Positions 44,163 through 56,200 of a stretch of DNA of 64,000 bases are shown one piece after another. The notes beneath the pieces were generated by a model. It ran no database searches. It saw nothing but the letters and a program-made list of their open reading frames with translations, and was not told the origin of the DNA. Position 1 is the first letter of the stretch. Every line of letters starts with the position of its first letter. Origin of the DNA: Batkoa obscura (lineage: Eukaryota > Entomophthoromycota > Entomophthoromycetes > Entomophthorales > Batkoaceae); NCBI GenBank assembly GCA_030770535.1, contig JASVEC010000013.1:248001-312000 (forward strand). Direction: 5' to 3'. The position numbers and the translations under genes are program-made.

Positions 44163-44600
44163 ATCAAAGCACCTGTTGTTTACATTTCTTTTTTATTATC
44201 TTTTGCTTTAAGCGTAGCAATTGGTGAAAAAGTTCATGTTAAAATACAAAGTCAAGGCATTAGACACGCTGGTCAAACTCAACTATGACTGAAACTTGGT
44301 TTTGGAAACCAAATAGAACAAAATGTCTAGAGTAATAGTTTTGGAGGGATGTAGGTACTGAAGCACAAAAAGGTTTTAGAAGTCAATTTGTTTCCAATGC
44401 CCAAAGTAACTTCAATGATGATAATGTAAGTAATCAAACACAATCAAAGGTTAGTTTTGGAGATCAAACAGATTAGCTACGCAATCGGGTACTATTGATT
44501 CTCTCAACCAAGGACAATTGATGGCTGAGTTTGAGGATCAAATGAATTTAAATAATCAGCATTGATTTAGTGGTGGTAATTGCTGTAATTTAATATATAA
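44163..44600 (+). pseudogene. decayed secreted array member (rightmost)
   Basis: Family signal-peptide words KAPVVYISFLLSFALSVAIGE are readable, but the region has no intact frame. The body keeps traces of a Gln/Asn-rich sequence (NAQSNFNDDNVSNQTQ). A TATATAAAG box lies at 44119. Several breaks. Confidence 0.6.
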
Positions 44601-45356
44601 GATTGATGTTAGTTTACTTATGAGTAATATGGATTTATTTTTATCATTTCCCCTTCTCTCATTGAGTTTTATATCATAACACTATTTAAAATAAAAAATA
44701 AGTTGAAATCAAGTTTAGAGTTTGTATCTAATTATAAGGTTTTTGGAATTAATGATTTTTATATTCGTTGAAAATGAAGTTTTTAATGGCTTATTAATAC
44801 ATCATGTTTAGTGTATAAATATGACTTATTTAAGAATTTAACTAATAAATTGTTCAATTCCTTTAATTCTCATACGTTGATAAAGGAGGAACATCGGTCA
44901 ACAATTAAACTATTTTGGTAGCTTTACTAATTAAATATAGTTAATTATAGTTCATAAATTTGTGTTTTATATGTTTGCTTACAATCAATAAATAAGAAAG
45001 AAATATTGAAATACTATTCTATTTTTATGCTTTAAAAGCTTTCTTATTATTGAAATTTTACTAATTTATCTGCCATTTTTAATACAAAAAGTCGGTCCAA
45101 TTTACATTAACAAATTAAAACTATACTAAACCCCCGATACCTTTCATTCAAAGGCCCATTAAATACTATATTCACCTAAATTTCATAACCTTATTATATA
45201 GCTTTCCTTCCATCTCATTCCAACTTCCATTTTTCCTATCAAATTTCTATCTCGAATTTAATTGGTTAATCCACCATTTAACAAAAAAATAAAATCTCCA
45301 AAATATATTTCAATTCCAAGTCTTCCAAATTTCCATTTCTTCATTCAACCAAACCA

Positions 45357-46959
45357 ATGGGTAAAAAGAGCCAACAAAAGCGTAAACAACAAGAGATAGC
45401 GGAGAGTATCTTAGGTACTAAAGGACAAATTAAACCAAAGATCATCAAAAAGAAAAAGGAAACTGATACACCATTAGTATTAACTAAACGAGAGCTTGAA
45501 TCCTTAGAAAAAGAGATTCATAATTCATCAACCACTACAAAATCAAAATCAAAATCAAAATCGGGAAAATTGATCCCTGAAGATGATGATGACGAAGAAG
45601 TTTGGGGGAATAGTTATAATTTTGATGCCCAAGGAAATTTAATTGTTCAAGAAGAGGAAGAGAATGGAAGGACTGGTGAAGAAACCAGTTTGGAGTTATT
45701 AGGAAATACGATTACTAAAGGAATGATCGAGTTGGGGAAAAATTTTGTTAAAAAAGGGAATAGTAAATCAAGTAAAAATAAAATGAATCAATTATTAGGT
45801 TTGATTGGTGGGAGGAAAAAGGAAAAAGTAGTGATGAAGAAGACGGAGGAGGAAGAACAGGAGGAGGAAGAGGAGGAGGAGATCAAGGAAGGAGATGATA
45901 TCAATGGTGAAATTGAACATGAAAATAAAGTTAAAGGTGGGAATAGAGGAGATGATGTTGTAGATGAAGAGAATGATAATGAAGAAATAGAAGAAGAGGG
46001 ATCAGATATAGACTCAGAAGGTAACTAGTAAAAATTCAAATAAACTAAAATTAGATTAATTTCAAATAGAAGAAGAAGAAGAAGAAAAAGAAGACATGTA
46101 TGTTAAAAAATATGGTGAAAGCCACTATAATGAAGAAGAAATGAATAACAAAATAGAAAAGATTAAGGATAAAAGCTATAATAATTTGGTAGTTAAAAAA
46201 CAAGAACATCAATATTGGATTAATTTGGCAACAACAGAAGAAAGCTGTAATCAAGAGGATATTGAACGTCAAATGAAATGGGAATTAAAGGATTATTTTA
46301 TTAAAAATAGATTAATTGAACCTTTTGGGAAATTAAATTTAAAGAATGGTGGTAAGTATTTATTATTATTATCATTTATTTATAATATTATTTATTTTAT
46401 TTTTTTATTTTTAATAGAAGATAAAGAATTTAATAACTCACAAAAAGAAATATTTTCATTACTTAATAATTATTATGATTTATTTTATCCCATTTTAAAT
46501 TTAAACAAAACAAATGAAATAAGGAATGCTTATATGTTACATGCTTTAAATCATATTTTTAAGTAAGCTATAGTTATCTTTATTATTTTATTTATAATAT
46601 TTATAATATTTAATTATTAACTATTATAGAGTGAGAGATACAATTTTAAAAAATAATTTTAAAATTGCCAAAGCTAAATTACAAAATAAAGAAATAGAGT
46701 AAATTAACTAATATCAGTTAAAGCTTAAAGTAAAACTAATATTTTTATAGAAATATTAAAGATAGTGGATTTACACGTGCTAAAGTACTAATATTAGTAC
46801 CCTTTAAATCAGTGGCATTAGATATTGTTAATAAGTTATGTGATTTAAGTGGCTGTGATCAAATTCAAAATAAAGCTAAATTTTTAAATGAATATCAATT
46901 ACCTAAAGGTACTATTGATCCAGTTAAAAATAATATAAAATTACCTGGTAATCTATTAC

Positions 46960-47031
<72 letters not shown>

Positions 47032-48194
47032 CTTTTATTTTAATTAGAGGACCATCGACAGATCTTTAGTGGCAATACAGAAGATTATTTTAAATTAGGT
47101 ATTAAATTAACGAGAAAAACACTAAAATTATATACTTCTTTTTATCAATCGGATATCATTCTTGCATCCCCTTTAGCTTTACGCTTAGGTACAGAACAAA
47201 AGGAATATGATTTTTTATCAAGTATCGAAATTGTAATATTAGATCAACTAGATCATCTTTGTATGCAAAATAGTGAACATTTACATCACTTATTTTCAAA
47301 ATTAAATCAAGTACCAACTGAAGCTAGAGATGTAGATTTTTCTAGAGTTAAATCCCATTATTTAAATCAACAAGCTGAATTTAATTGTCAATTGATTACT
47401 TTATCTCAATTAATTACCCCAGAAATTCAAGCTTTATTTCATAAATATAGTAAAAATGTAGAAGGTAAGAAAGAATAATAATTTAATTAAAAGTAGTTAT
47501 TAAAGTATTAATAATTAATTTTATTATTTAGGTAAAATTCAATATTTTGAACCAGTATTAGAAGGTCAATATTTAAGGATTGAAAATCCAGTTTCCCATA
47601 AATTATTTCGAATCTTATCTAACGGTCAATTGACTCAACAAGATGAATTAAGATTTGAATATTTTAAAAATAATATATTACCTCAATTGAATCAAAAATT
47701 ACAATTTGAAAAAAAAGTCATGTTATTTATTAATAATTATTTTGATTTTGTTAAAGTTAAAAATTATTTAAAATTATTAAATTTTGAATTTGGTACTATA
47801 TCTGAATACTCCAGTATTAAAGAAGTATCTAAATATAGAAATTGGTTGAAGATTGGTAAAATTAATTTGATTTTATATACAGAAAGATGTCATTTTTATA
47901 GAAGGTAAAAAATGATTTTATTTTATCTTATTCTATAATACAAATAATATATTAATATTAATTTATTTTAGATATAAAATTCAAGACATTAATGAAATTA
48001 TATTTTATTCTTTACCTGATTATTCCAATTATTATAATGAATTAATTGATAATATTCAATTAGATTCATTGAATAATAAGATTAATATAACGATTTTATT
48101 TTCTAAATGGGATGAACTTAAATTAAATGGGATTTTTGGTACTAAAAATACTCGTTCTTTTATTCATGGTAATAGGGATCAAATTAACTTTTAA
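45357..48194 (+). CDS. UTP25: UTP25 / DEF-like small-subunit processome protein
   Basis: Eight exons (45357-46020, 46070-46351, 46418-46562, 46630-46698, 46751-46947, 47048-47464, 47532-47904, 47972-48194) join in phase to 789 aa. The N-terminus is Lys- then Glu/Asp-rich. The conserved core has RDTILKNNFK, DSGFTRAKVLILVPFKSVA, HRQIFSGNTEDYFKLGIK, LYTSFYQSDIILASPLALR, DFLSSIEIVILDQLDHL, VDFSRVKSHYLN, SEYSSIKEVSKYRNWLKIG, LYTERCHFYRRYKI and FGTKNTRSFIHG. Utp25 resembles a DEAD-box helicase without its catalytic motifs and works in 18S rRNA maturation in the nucleolus. The AAT microsatellite lies in intron 5, not in the protein. Confidence 0.95.
46961..47028 (+). repeat. AAT microsatellite inside a UTP25 intron
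   Basis: About 23 AAT units. Donor GTAATC at 46948 and acceptor TTAATTAG at 47047 place it in a 100-nt intron. With the intron removed the protein continues as KLPEDHRQIFSGN, matching the family. Confidence 0.9.
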
Positions 48195-48332
48195 ATGCTA
48201 ATTATAGAAATAATAAAATAATAAGATAGATTTGAATGAAACTTTTCATAAAAAAGTAAATTATTTATTTTTATTTTATAAATTTTTGTTATCTTTCTTA
48301 AATCTTCTTTCAATCTTTATATCATAATAGCT

Positions 48333-48611
48333 TTAAAAATTTCTACCATTTTTTAATAGAAATCTCTCTGGTTCTTCGCCTTCTTTTGATTGAACACATT
48401 TCAACCAAACTTTTAAAGGTTCATAAACTTCTCTTGGTTCATGAAATAAACCTTGAAATATATCTTCCATATGATCATTACAACGGTGACTCTTTGGCAT
48501 CTTTTTAGGTAATGTTCTCATTGGTTTTTCAATTAATACATCATAATCAAATTGACTTTTAATATCTGCTTTTTGTTGTTCAGATGTGGAATTTGTTGAT
48601 GAACTAGACAT
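48333..48611 (-). CDS. small protein of unknown function
   Basis: Intronless, 92 aa, ATG at 48611. Polar Ser/Thr head, then a compact charged domain with single Cys at positions 44 and 72 (KSHRCNDHMEDIFQGLFHEP and VWLKCVQSKEGEEPERFLLK). No signal peptide or membrane segment. I do not recognise the family. It is convergent with UTP25, 138 bp apart, in a dense housekeeping region, and the frame is clean, so it is probably a real conserved gene. Confidence 0.65.
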   Translation of the reverse strand: MSSSSTNSTSEQQKADIKSQFDYDVLIEKPMRTLPKKMPKSHRCNDHMEDIFQGLFHEPREVYEPLKVWLKCVQSKEGEEPERFLLKNGRNF

Positions 48612-49079
48612 TTTGTTTTATTTTATAAAAGTTGAATTTGGAATTAAAAAATAAAATTTAAAGATTTCATTTCTAGTTCTTAATTTGTCAATTTTCATGG
48701 GATCTTGAATTCAAAAATAAACTTAATCAAATTTCAAAATATTCTTGTAAGCAAAAATTTCAATGTTTTGTTCAAAATAAAAATTAACAAAATTAAAAAA
48801 GAATCAAAGGAATACAAAGGACCATGAATGGATGAACTCAAAAGGAATTAGGAAGCAATATATTATTAATTTAAAGAAAGAAAGAAATAATCTTTTCCAT
48901 ACTTTATATAGAATTTTTAAAATTAAATATCCTCACTTAATTCAAAAACATTCTCTTGAGAAGAAAATCAAATTAATTAATAGGTAACAGTAAGATCTGG
49001 TGAATTTTTTGTTGAAAGAAGAACTGAGAGGTAATATCAATATTTTTTAACCTATCAAAACCCTTACCTATTTTAACTC
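48612..49079. other. intergenic spacer
   Basis: AT-rich; holds the promoter of the minus-strand gene at 48611 and the 3' flank of the next. Nothing else seen. Confidence 0.5.
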
Positions 49080-50459
49080 TCATTTCAACATCGATTTCCC
49101 AATTTTAATTTGCTTATCAAACTCTATTATAAACTCCATCAACTTTAAAAAATTTGAATAAAATCTTATCAATTTAGGAAACTTCTCAAAGAATGTTTTC
49201 AATTTCATTGTATTAAAAAAGGGATAGTTAAACTCTAAACACAATAACTGTGGGAGCTTAATTTTTAGTAGTAAGTTATTGGTATATTCAATATTTTGAT
49301 TTTGTACAATAAAATTAGTTTGTCGAATTGGGATAAGAGTAAGATGTAGTGTAAGGATAGAAGAACAGATGAGGTTTATAAATTGAATTAAGCTATTGTT
49401 GATAGCTCCGTTATATTGAATATGTAATTCATTTAACTGATGTAATTTATTAAACGAACAATTTAAATGTATATTATTAATATTAATTAACTTTAATATT
49501 CTTAATGTATTAAAATTGTTATTAATCAATTGATTAATATTATTTACATTAAGTGTAGTTGCAGTCATATTTTTAAAATTGATATCTAGATTAGTTAATT
49601 GAGTTAATGATGTTAATTGAGTATTATTTAGTAAATTATTTTGTAATGATATACTCGATAAGTTAATTAAATTACTAAATTTATATTGAATCCTACCGTA
49701 TAATTGTAACTTCTTTAATTTACTACCATTTATTAAATTGAGTACTTTAATATCACTTTGCTTGTAAAAATGAGCTTTAAAATATTGAATTTGTCTCAAA
49801 TCAAATGAAAGTGGTTGTTGTTTACTAGTATTATTTTGATGATGATTTTCCAATATTAAACAGTTTAAATGAATCAAATAGGTATTAATAAATAATAATA
49901 GATTAAAATTAGCTTTACCAAAATAAGAAAATGAAAGAATATTATCCAAATTTAAATAGTTTAATAAACTTAATGTATCCTTTTCATTATCGGATAAAAT
50001 ATTAAGTTGGATTGTAGTTAAACAGTGCAATTCTTTCAATCCTTTAAAATTGAAATTAATATTTTTACAACTTAAACTTAATATTTTTAAATTATTAAAA
50101 CTTGTAAAATCCCATTCTATAGTTCGTATCGTTGAATTATCATTTATTAATATTAATATTAATCCATGAATATTATTTTTGATTGTATCCTTCTTCTTCT
50201 TATACTTAAAAAATTGATCCTGATCCTCTTCAATATCTCTAATCTCTTCAATCTCTTTATCATAACAAATATATTGAATATATTTTTTATATTGTAATTG
50301 AGTCTTAAGATGAAATTTAGTATATAATTTATAATTGATGTTATTGAATAAATGAATTAATATTAATTTATTCCATCTTTTATTGATGCATCGTAAGCGG
50401 GTTAATTCACTTATCGTAAAATGATTTAGTAAAGGGGGGATGATTTCAACGGTTAGCAT
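49080..50459 (-). CDS. F-box/leucine-rich repeat protein
   Basis: 459 aa from ATG 50459; an upstream in-frame GTG is not used. Residues 1 to about 40 (MLTVEIIPPLLNHFTISELTRLRCINKRWNKLIL) fit an F-box that binds Skp1. The rest is a long series of irregular leucine-rich repeats with words such as LKILSLSCKNI, LKKLQLYGRI, LRILKLININNI and LCLEFNYPF. It is probably a substrate receptor of an SCF ubiquitin ligase. Unlike the other F-box genes in this window, its frame is intact and it has no intron. Confidence 0.78.
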   Translation of the reverse strand: MLTVEIIPPLLNHFTISELTRLRCINKRWNKLILIHLFNNINYKLYTKFHLKTQLQYKKYIQYICYDKEIEEIRDIEEDQDQFFKYKKKKDTIKNNIHGLILILINDNSTIRTIEWDFTSFNNLKILSLSCKNINFNFKGLKELHCLTTIQLNILSDNEKDTLSLLNYLNLDNILSFSYFGKANFNLLLFINTYLIHLNCLILENHHQNNTSKQQPLSFDLRQIQYFKAHFYKQSDIKVLNLINGSKLKKLQLYGRIQYKFSNLINLSSISLQNNLLNNTQLTSLTQLTNLDINFKNMTATTLNVNNINQLINNNFNTLRILKLININNIHLNCSFNKLHQLNELHIQYNGAINNSLIQFINLICSSILTLHLTLIPIRQTNFIVQNQNIEYTNNLLLKIKLPQLLCLEFNYPFFNTMKLKTFFEKFPKLIRFYSNFLKLMEFIIEFDKQIKIGKSMLK

Positions 50460-51061
50460 ATGGAATAAATAAATAAAAGATGAGGTCACTAATCAAGAAG
50501 AAGAAATAGTCAAATAAAAGTTGGTTTGATGTAGATAATAAAAAATAAATGTGTAGTTGGACTATTAACTGATATGACTTAAATAAAAGAACAAAATCGA
50601 TTTTTTGCAACGTATGCAAAATTAAATCGCAATTTTAGTTGATTTTTTAATGAAATGTAATCAAAGTAAGATATGGGGATGTATTTTTGTGTTTAAGAAT
50701 TTTGCCAACAATCTTTCCACTCAAATAGCGCTTAAAAGATGAAAAAAGTGATGAAACCAAAAAAAACATCCCCATATTAACTTTTATTTCAAATATAGAA
50801 ATGGGGACATTTGACATTAACTAAAAATAAGAAATGAACTATAAGTTTTTTATATTTATACTATTTTAAAAATCAAGCTTTTATTGTTATGAAAATAGTT
50901 GAATACTCCATTTATTGAAATTTAGTATAAATTACCTTTTTTTTCTCCTTTTTAGCTTTATCCTTCTATTTTAACCTACCCTCCTATTTGTAAATTTAAG
51001 ATATTCAATAAGCCTATTTTTTAGCTCTATTAAAACAATCGGATATCATGTCATCAAAAAA
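50460..51061. other. intergenic spacer
   Basis: Contains one near-consensus MITE A copy at 50671-50777. No gene. Confidence 0.5.
50671..50777 (+). mobile_element. MITE family A copy (near consensus)
   Basis: ATATGGGGATGTATTTTT and its inverted partner AAAAAAACATCCCCATAT give long matched ends; core TTTCCACTCAAATAGCGC. Likely one of the youngest copies. Confidence 0.92.
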
Positions 51062-51573
51062 ATGAAACTTGGTATTATAATAGGTAGTATTCGAGAAAAC
51101 CGAGCTGGACTTAAATTAGCCCAATTCTTAGCAAGTAAAATCCAAGGTAAGTTACCTTATCAATTTAAAACCCTGGGGTCTCCCCACGTCTAGTGAAACT
51201 TATATGTCTAAAGATGGCATTTATGAAAGTGAGAAAATCATTTGCTGGAATCAAGAAATTAATTCTTATGGTCATTTTATCTTTGTTATACCACAATACA
51301 ATTGGGGTTATCCTGCTGCTGTAAAACAGTATTGATCATTTATATAGAGAATATAGTGATAAAAATGGTATTATTGTTTGTTATGGCTCTAGAGGGGATG
51401 AAAAAGCAGGTGAGCAGTTGAAGCAAGTGTTGACGAGTGTTAAAATGAATGCTATTAGTACTCATCCGATTAAATTAGCAGAGTTGGATTCATTTAATTG
51501 TTCTGGTATTATTGAAGATGTGGTTAAGTTAAGTAAAAATAGATGTTTTAATAGCTTACTACAGGAAGTCTAG
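51062..51573 (+). pseudogene. NADPH-dependent FMN reductase-like protein, two apparent frameshifts
   Basis: Starts MKLGIIIGSIRENRAGLKLAQ, the flavodoxin-like GS-x-R start that binds FMN phosphate. Later words are HFIFVIPQYNWGYPAAVK (active-site region of the family), IIVCYGSRGDEKAGEQLKQVL and CSGIIEDVVKLSKN. The pieces lie in three frames. Removing one G from the G4 run at 51175-51178 and one A from the A4 run at 51323-51326 would join them. No intron fits either point. Either recently dead or miscalled bases. The family reduces FMN or quinones using NAD(P)H in the cytosol. Confidence 0.75.
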
Positions 51574-52548
51574 AGATGAGATGAGCGTTATATAGTTAGC
51601 TTTAACTTTATTGAAATAGATTCGGTAATTATACAATATAATATAATCACTATTTCTTAATTTCGGAATATTTTTACTGATTCATTATTAAAACATGTTA
51701 AAATTTTAATATGGGATGTCTCTTTAGGTTTCATTTGTTTTTCCGTTTTTTAACGCTATTGAGTGGAAAGATCATTAGTCAATTCTAATACAAAAAAGAC
51801 ATCCCCTATATGTAAGATTCTGAACCAAATTGAGTGATTCCAATGTCGTTTTTTTTAGTCTTCTCACTTCAATTTCTCAACAGGGGACCAAATTTTAAAT
51901 AACGTTATGCTCAATCATAAATAAAAGTTAGAGTTGGAAAGTTTATCTCAAGTAAAGTTATTTATTTATCAATAATCCTTTAATGTATTTATACTAGTTG
52001 GATTGCTTATGATAACAATAATAATGCTATTATTATAATACAAAGAGTAATCGATGATTGGTATATATAATGATGCTTATAATAAGGATTCATATTACTA
52101 TTATGACATAGTGTAATAACGCGCTTTTAGTAAAACATTAATTTAAAAATAATTATATAATGCTTTAGAAACTGCAATATATATTTTTACAGGATCTAAC
52201 AATACTATCATGTAGAAAATTAGTTTCCAAAAAAGTTTTCAGAATTTTTAATAATTAAATAGCTTTTATATACAAGTCTTTTAGCTTCATCCTTTAAAAT
52301 AAATCCTACCAAATAAAATTCAATTAACTGTCTCGGACATTGGGCAATCAAGTTTTTTATAAAAGACTATATGGTTTGTCCTATCAACTTAAATTAATCA
52401 AAACCAAAACCAAAATCAAAAAATAATTATACAAATTTCATTTAACCTTTTAGAATAATAACAATAAAATATACTTTAATAAAAGTTACTATAAAATAAT
52501 CATCACTTCTCTCCCTCTTTTTCTTTTAAATTCTTCTTGACTTCTATC
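51574..52548. other. intergenic spacer
   Basis: AT-rich with a MITE A copy at 51709-51812. Nothing else recognised. Confidence 0.5.
51709..51812 (-). mobile_element. MITE family A copy (diverged)
   Basis: Ends AATATGGGATGTCTCTTTAG and GACATCCCCTATAT; core AACGCTATTGAGTGG. Confidence 0.8.
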
Positions 52549-53080
52549 TTACTCTTGAATCAAAAATGAAACAGCCATAATAAAACAAGATAAACTAACA
52601 TAAGGGCTTAATCTTTCACCTAGAAAATAAGTATGTTAATATATTAATATATCAACTTAATTGTTGATAAAATAAAACAAAAACTTTATTTAGTTTTATA
52701 TTATTCTATTTTTTATAAATCTAAATATGTTAATTATAAAAAATACTTACCAACTCTAGCTGCTTTCCAAAAAATACTCATTAAACTAAAAGTATAGATA
52801 TTAGTATTATATTTCATTTCATCTTCCTTCTAGTTTGGATATTGAATATAGTAACATATGATATGTATAGATTAAATGATTAAATAAACTCTTACCCCTC
52901 CTTATTTTTATCTAAAAGAGTAGGTGCTTGGGCATGGATATAAGTGGAAGTACAAACAATTAATAAAATCACTAATAATAAGGATTGAAAATCAAATAAA
53001 GCGGACTGTGATAATTATGATAATTAACAATTTAATTAGTTAGTTATAAATTGAGCTTATTAGATTAAAATTACTAGCAT
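52549..53080 (-). CDS. KSH1: Kish/TMEM167 family secretory-pathway protein
   Basis: Four exons (53080-53075, 53005-52896, 52785-52751, 52619-52549) join in phase to 73 aa, the usual length for this family. Sequence words SALFDFQSLLLVILLIVC, YIHAQAPTLLDKNKEG, SIFWKAARVGERLSPYVSL and FIMAVSFLIQE match the Kish family closely. Two membrane segments flank a conserved FWK-AARVGERxSPY loop. Yeast Ksh1 is essential for early secretion at the Golgi. The first coding exon holds only six bases (ATGCTA); its assignment rests on in-phase splicing and a branch-like CTAACTAAT before the acceptor. Confidence 0.92.
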
Positions 53081-53250
53081 CCTTGAATTAAAGTTTATAA
53101 AAAATGTAAAGATTGAAATGAATGCAAAATTCACTAACAAAATTTAATCTTAGTCAATTGGAGGATTGACCAATGAAATAACCCCTTAATTGCGTGGCTA
53201 AAATGATCAAAAAAATAGTAAAAATGTAAGAGTTAGATTGATTAAAATTG

Positions 53251-56200
53251 ATGATGCAAGAAAAAGAAAATTTCAAAGAAACTAAAGAAAACCAAGAAGA
53301 AGCAAAAGAGGTTGGGGAAGTTGAATTAATGGAATCTACAAAAGAAATAAAAGAGGAAGAAATAAAAGAGGAAGAAATTAAATTTGAAGAAGGAATAAAT
53401 GAAAAAGAAGAAAAGGAGGGATTAAAAGAGGATGAGCAAACTAACTCAAGCGAAAATTCCGAAGAAACAGAAACAGAAACAGAAACAGAAACAGAAACAG
53501 AATCGGATCCAGAAGGTAAAAAATGCCTATTATTCAGCTACCGAAACTCCCATACTTAAAAAAAACCATTAGATATCATTGAAATTGAAGAACCAAAACT
53601 TAAATATACTCGATTAACAGGGGGTACGTTTGATAATTATTTAAAAGGAGATGCAGCCAGTTGTATTATTGCTGGAGATAAAGTGATGGTAAGGATATAT
53701 TAATAATCAACTAAAATAACAAAATAAACAACAATAGTAAAATTGAAATGTTGAATATTAATATTGGTTTTTCAAAATAGGCAGTTGGTACTCATTCTGG
53801 TAAATTATATTTACTTGATTTAATGGGTAACGAATTAAAATCCATTAATTGCCATACCACTACGATCAATTCTTTAAGTATGGATTTATCAGAACAATTT
53901 ATTGCTTCTGCTTCGGATGATGGTAAGTTGAATTATTCTCTTTTTTCATTAAAATTTTAAAAATAAAATACGAATAATCATTTTACTTTTATTAAGGCTC
54001 TATCAAAGTGCATGGTATTTATACTTCATTCAAACAAAGTAAAAATTATATGCGACCTATGAAAGCAGTCGCTTTAAGTCCTGATTTTGCTACGAATTCT
54101 CAACAAAGAATTATCTCCGGTGGTTTAGCAGGTCAATTGATTATGAACACTAAAGGTAAGTTGTAAAGAAATCGAAATAGATTTTATTACTTTTTTGTTT
54201 AATTGAATTAAGTGTGAATTTTTATGTTGATTGAAAAGTTAATTTAAGTTTTAATTTAAACTATTTATTTTATTATTTTATTTAGGCTGGTTAGGTTATA
54301 CAGATCAAATATTACAATCGGATGATGGTCCAATTTTAGAAATTCAATGGAAGGGAAATTATATTGCTTGGGCATCGGATTCAGTAAGTAAAATTAGTTC
54401 AATTATAATTAAAGAATTTCTTTAATTTAATTAGCATAATTAGTAATAATATTATCAAACAGTATATATCAATTATACATAATTGTCTATTAATATGTTA
54501 TTCAATTAATTAATTAATTAATCATATTATATTAATCTTTTATTATTATTTTTAGGGAGTTAAAATTTATAATAGTCAAACTAATCAACGCATATCTTTT
54601 ATACCGAGATCTGAAAGCTCACCAAGAGCGGACCTTTATCCTTGTCATTTGTATTGGAAATCAAATATTGAGTTATTTATTGGTTGGGCTGATACGTTTA
54701 AAATTGCTAAAGTTATGGTAAGTGATTGTAATACTTAAATTATGTTTTCAAAATTGTGTATGTTGACAAATTCAATATATTCCTAGGTTCATGATCCTTC
54801 AATTCATCCTGCTATTTTATCTCAATTACCATCTGTAGAAATTGAATATATGTAAGTATTTAGTTGAATATTGATTTTTATTTATTTATTAAAATATAAA
54901 CTATTAGACTACGTACTGATTTTATTATCAGTGGTATTTCTTATTTAAAAGAACAAATATTGTTATTAGCTTATAATGGGGAAATTATTTATGAAGATAA
55001 GGATTTTAATAAACCTAGTAAAGTAAGTTAATTAAATAATAATAGTATTGATAATAAATAAGTAAATAAGAAGAATAAAGATATTGATATTTGTTTTATT
55101 TTATTGACTCTAATTATTAGCCCTCAAACCCACCTGAGCTTCGGATAGTAGATAAAAAAAACGGGGCGGATGTAGCCGATATATTGACTATGAACGGTTA
55201 TTTAAAATTTAAATCACAAGATTATAAGCTAGGTAAGAGAATAACTAATAATTAATAATAAGTAATAATACCAATAAATTCTATCTAATAGTAACTACCC
55301 CAAGTAGTGATTTATATTTTATAATGAGTCCCAAAGATTTAATTTGTGCCAAAGAAAGAGAATTAACAGATCGTATTGAATGGCATATTGAAAATGAATT
55401 GTATTATGAAGCATTACAATTAATCAAACAACATCCGGAAGAAAGTAGTAAATATACGATCAATAAAGTAGGTAAATTGTATATGAAACATTTAATATTA
55501 CAACAAGATTATGAAAGAGCAGGAAAATTATGTGTCGAAGTGTTAGGAAAAGATCAACAACAGTGGGAAAAATGGATCTTTGCATTTTATCAATCCAATC
55601 AAATTAATGCCATTATTGAATTTATACCAACTAGAGAAGTTATACTTTCTTCTACTGTTTATGAAATGTTATTAGCTCATTATTTAAAATGGGACAAAAA
55701 TTTATTTTTTAAATTAATTCGACAATGGCCAATTAAAAATTATAACTTAAAGAGTATCTTAGCTTTAGTAGAAGATGAATTAAATAAGTATGATATTGAA
55801 AATGAAAATGAAAATGAAAATGAAAATGAGAATAAATTATTATTACAAATTATAGCTGAATTATATCAATTAGACAATCAACCTCAATTAGCATTAAATT
55901 ATTTATTAAAATTGAAAAGCCCAATTGTATTTAATTTAATTAATGAATTTCAATTATTTAATGAAATTAAAAATAAAGTTAAATTATTAATGGATTATGA
56001 TTTATTACAATTTCAAAATGAACTTGAATATCAAAAGGCGGGGGTTCAAGTTACAAGTGAACTAAAAGCAGTAACAATGTTGGTTAGGAATTTACAATTT
56101 ATTTCAATGGAAACGGTAGTAAATCAATTATATGATCATCCCTTATTATTACATAATTATTTACATGCTATCTTTAAAAAAGAAGCTAATTTAGGGGCTA

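Larger units (their letters stand above)
43421..45356. other. right edge of the array
   Basis: Holds a MITE A copy and a last decayed member (44163). About 750 bp of AT-rich DNA follow without features, up to UTP25. Confidence 0.5.

Noticed and set aside
46812-47069. Poly-Asn tract as part of UTP25
   Set aside because: The AAT run is bounded by a good donor (46948) and acceptor (47047); splicing it out restores the frame and the family sequence, while reading through it runs into a stop.
51150-51192. An intron (GTAAGT to CTAG) in the FMN reductase-like gene
   Set aside because: The donor and acceptor look good, but the joined frame does not match the downstream family sequence, and it would remove conserved residues.
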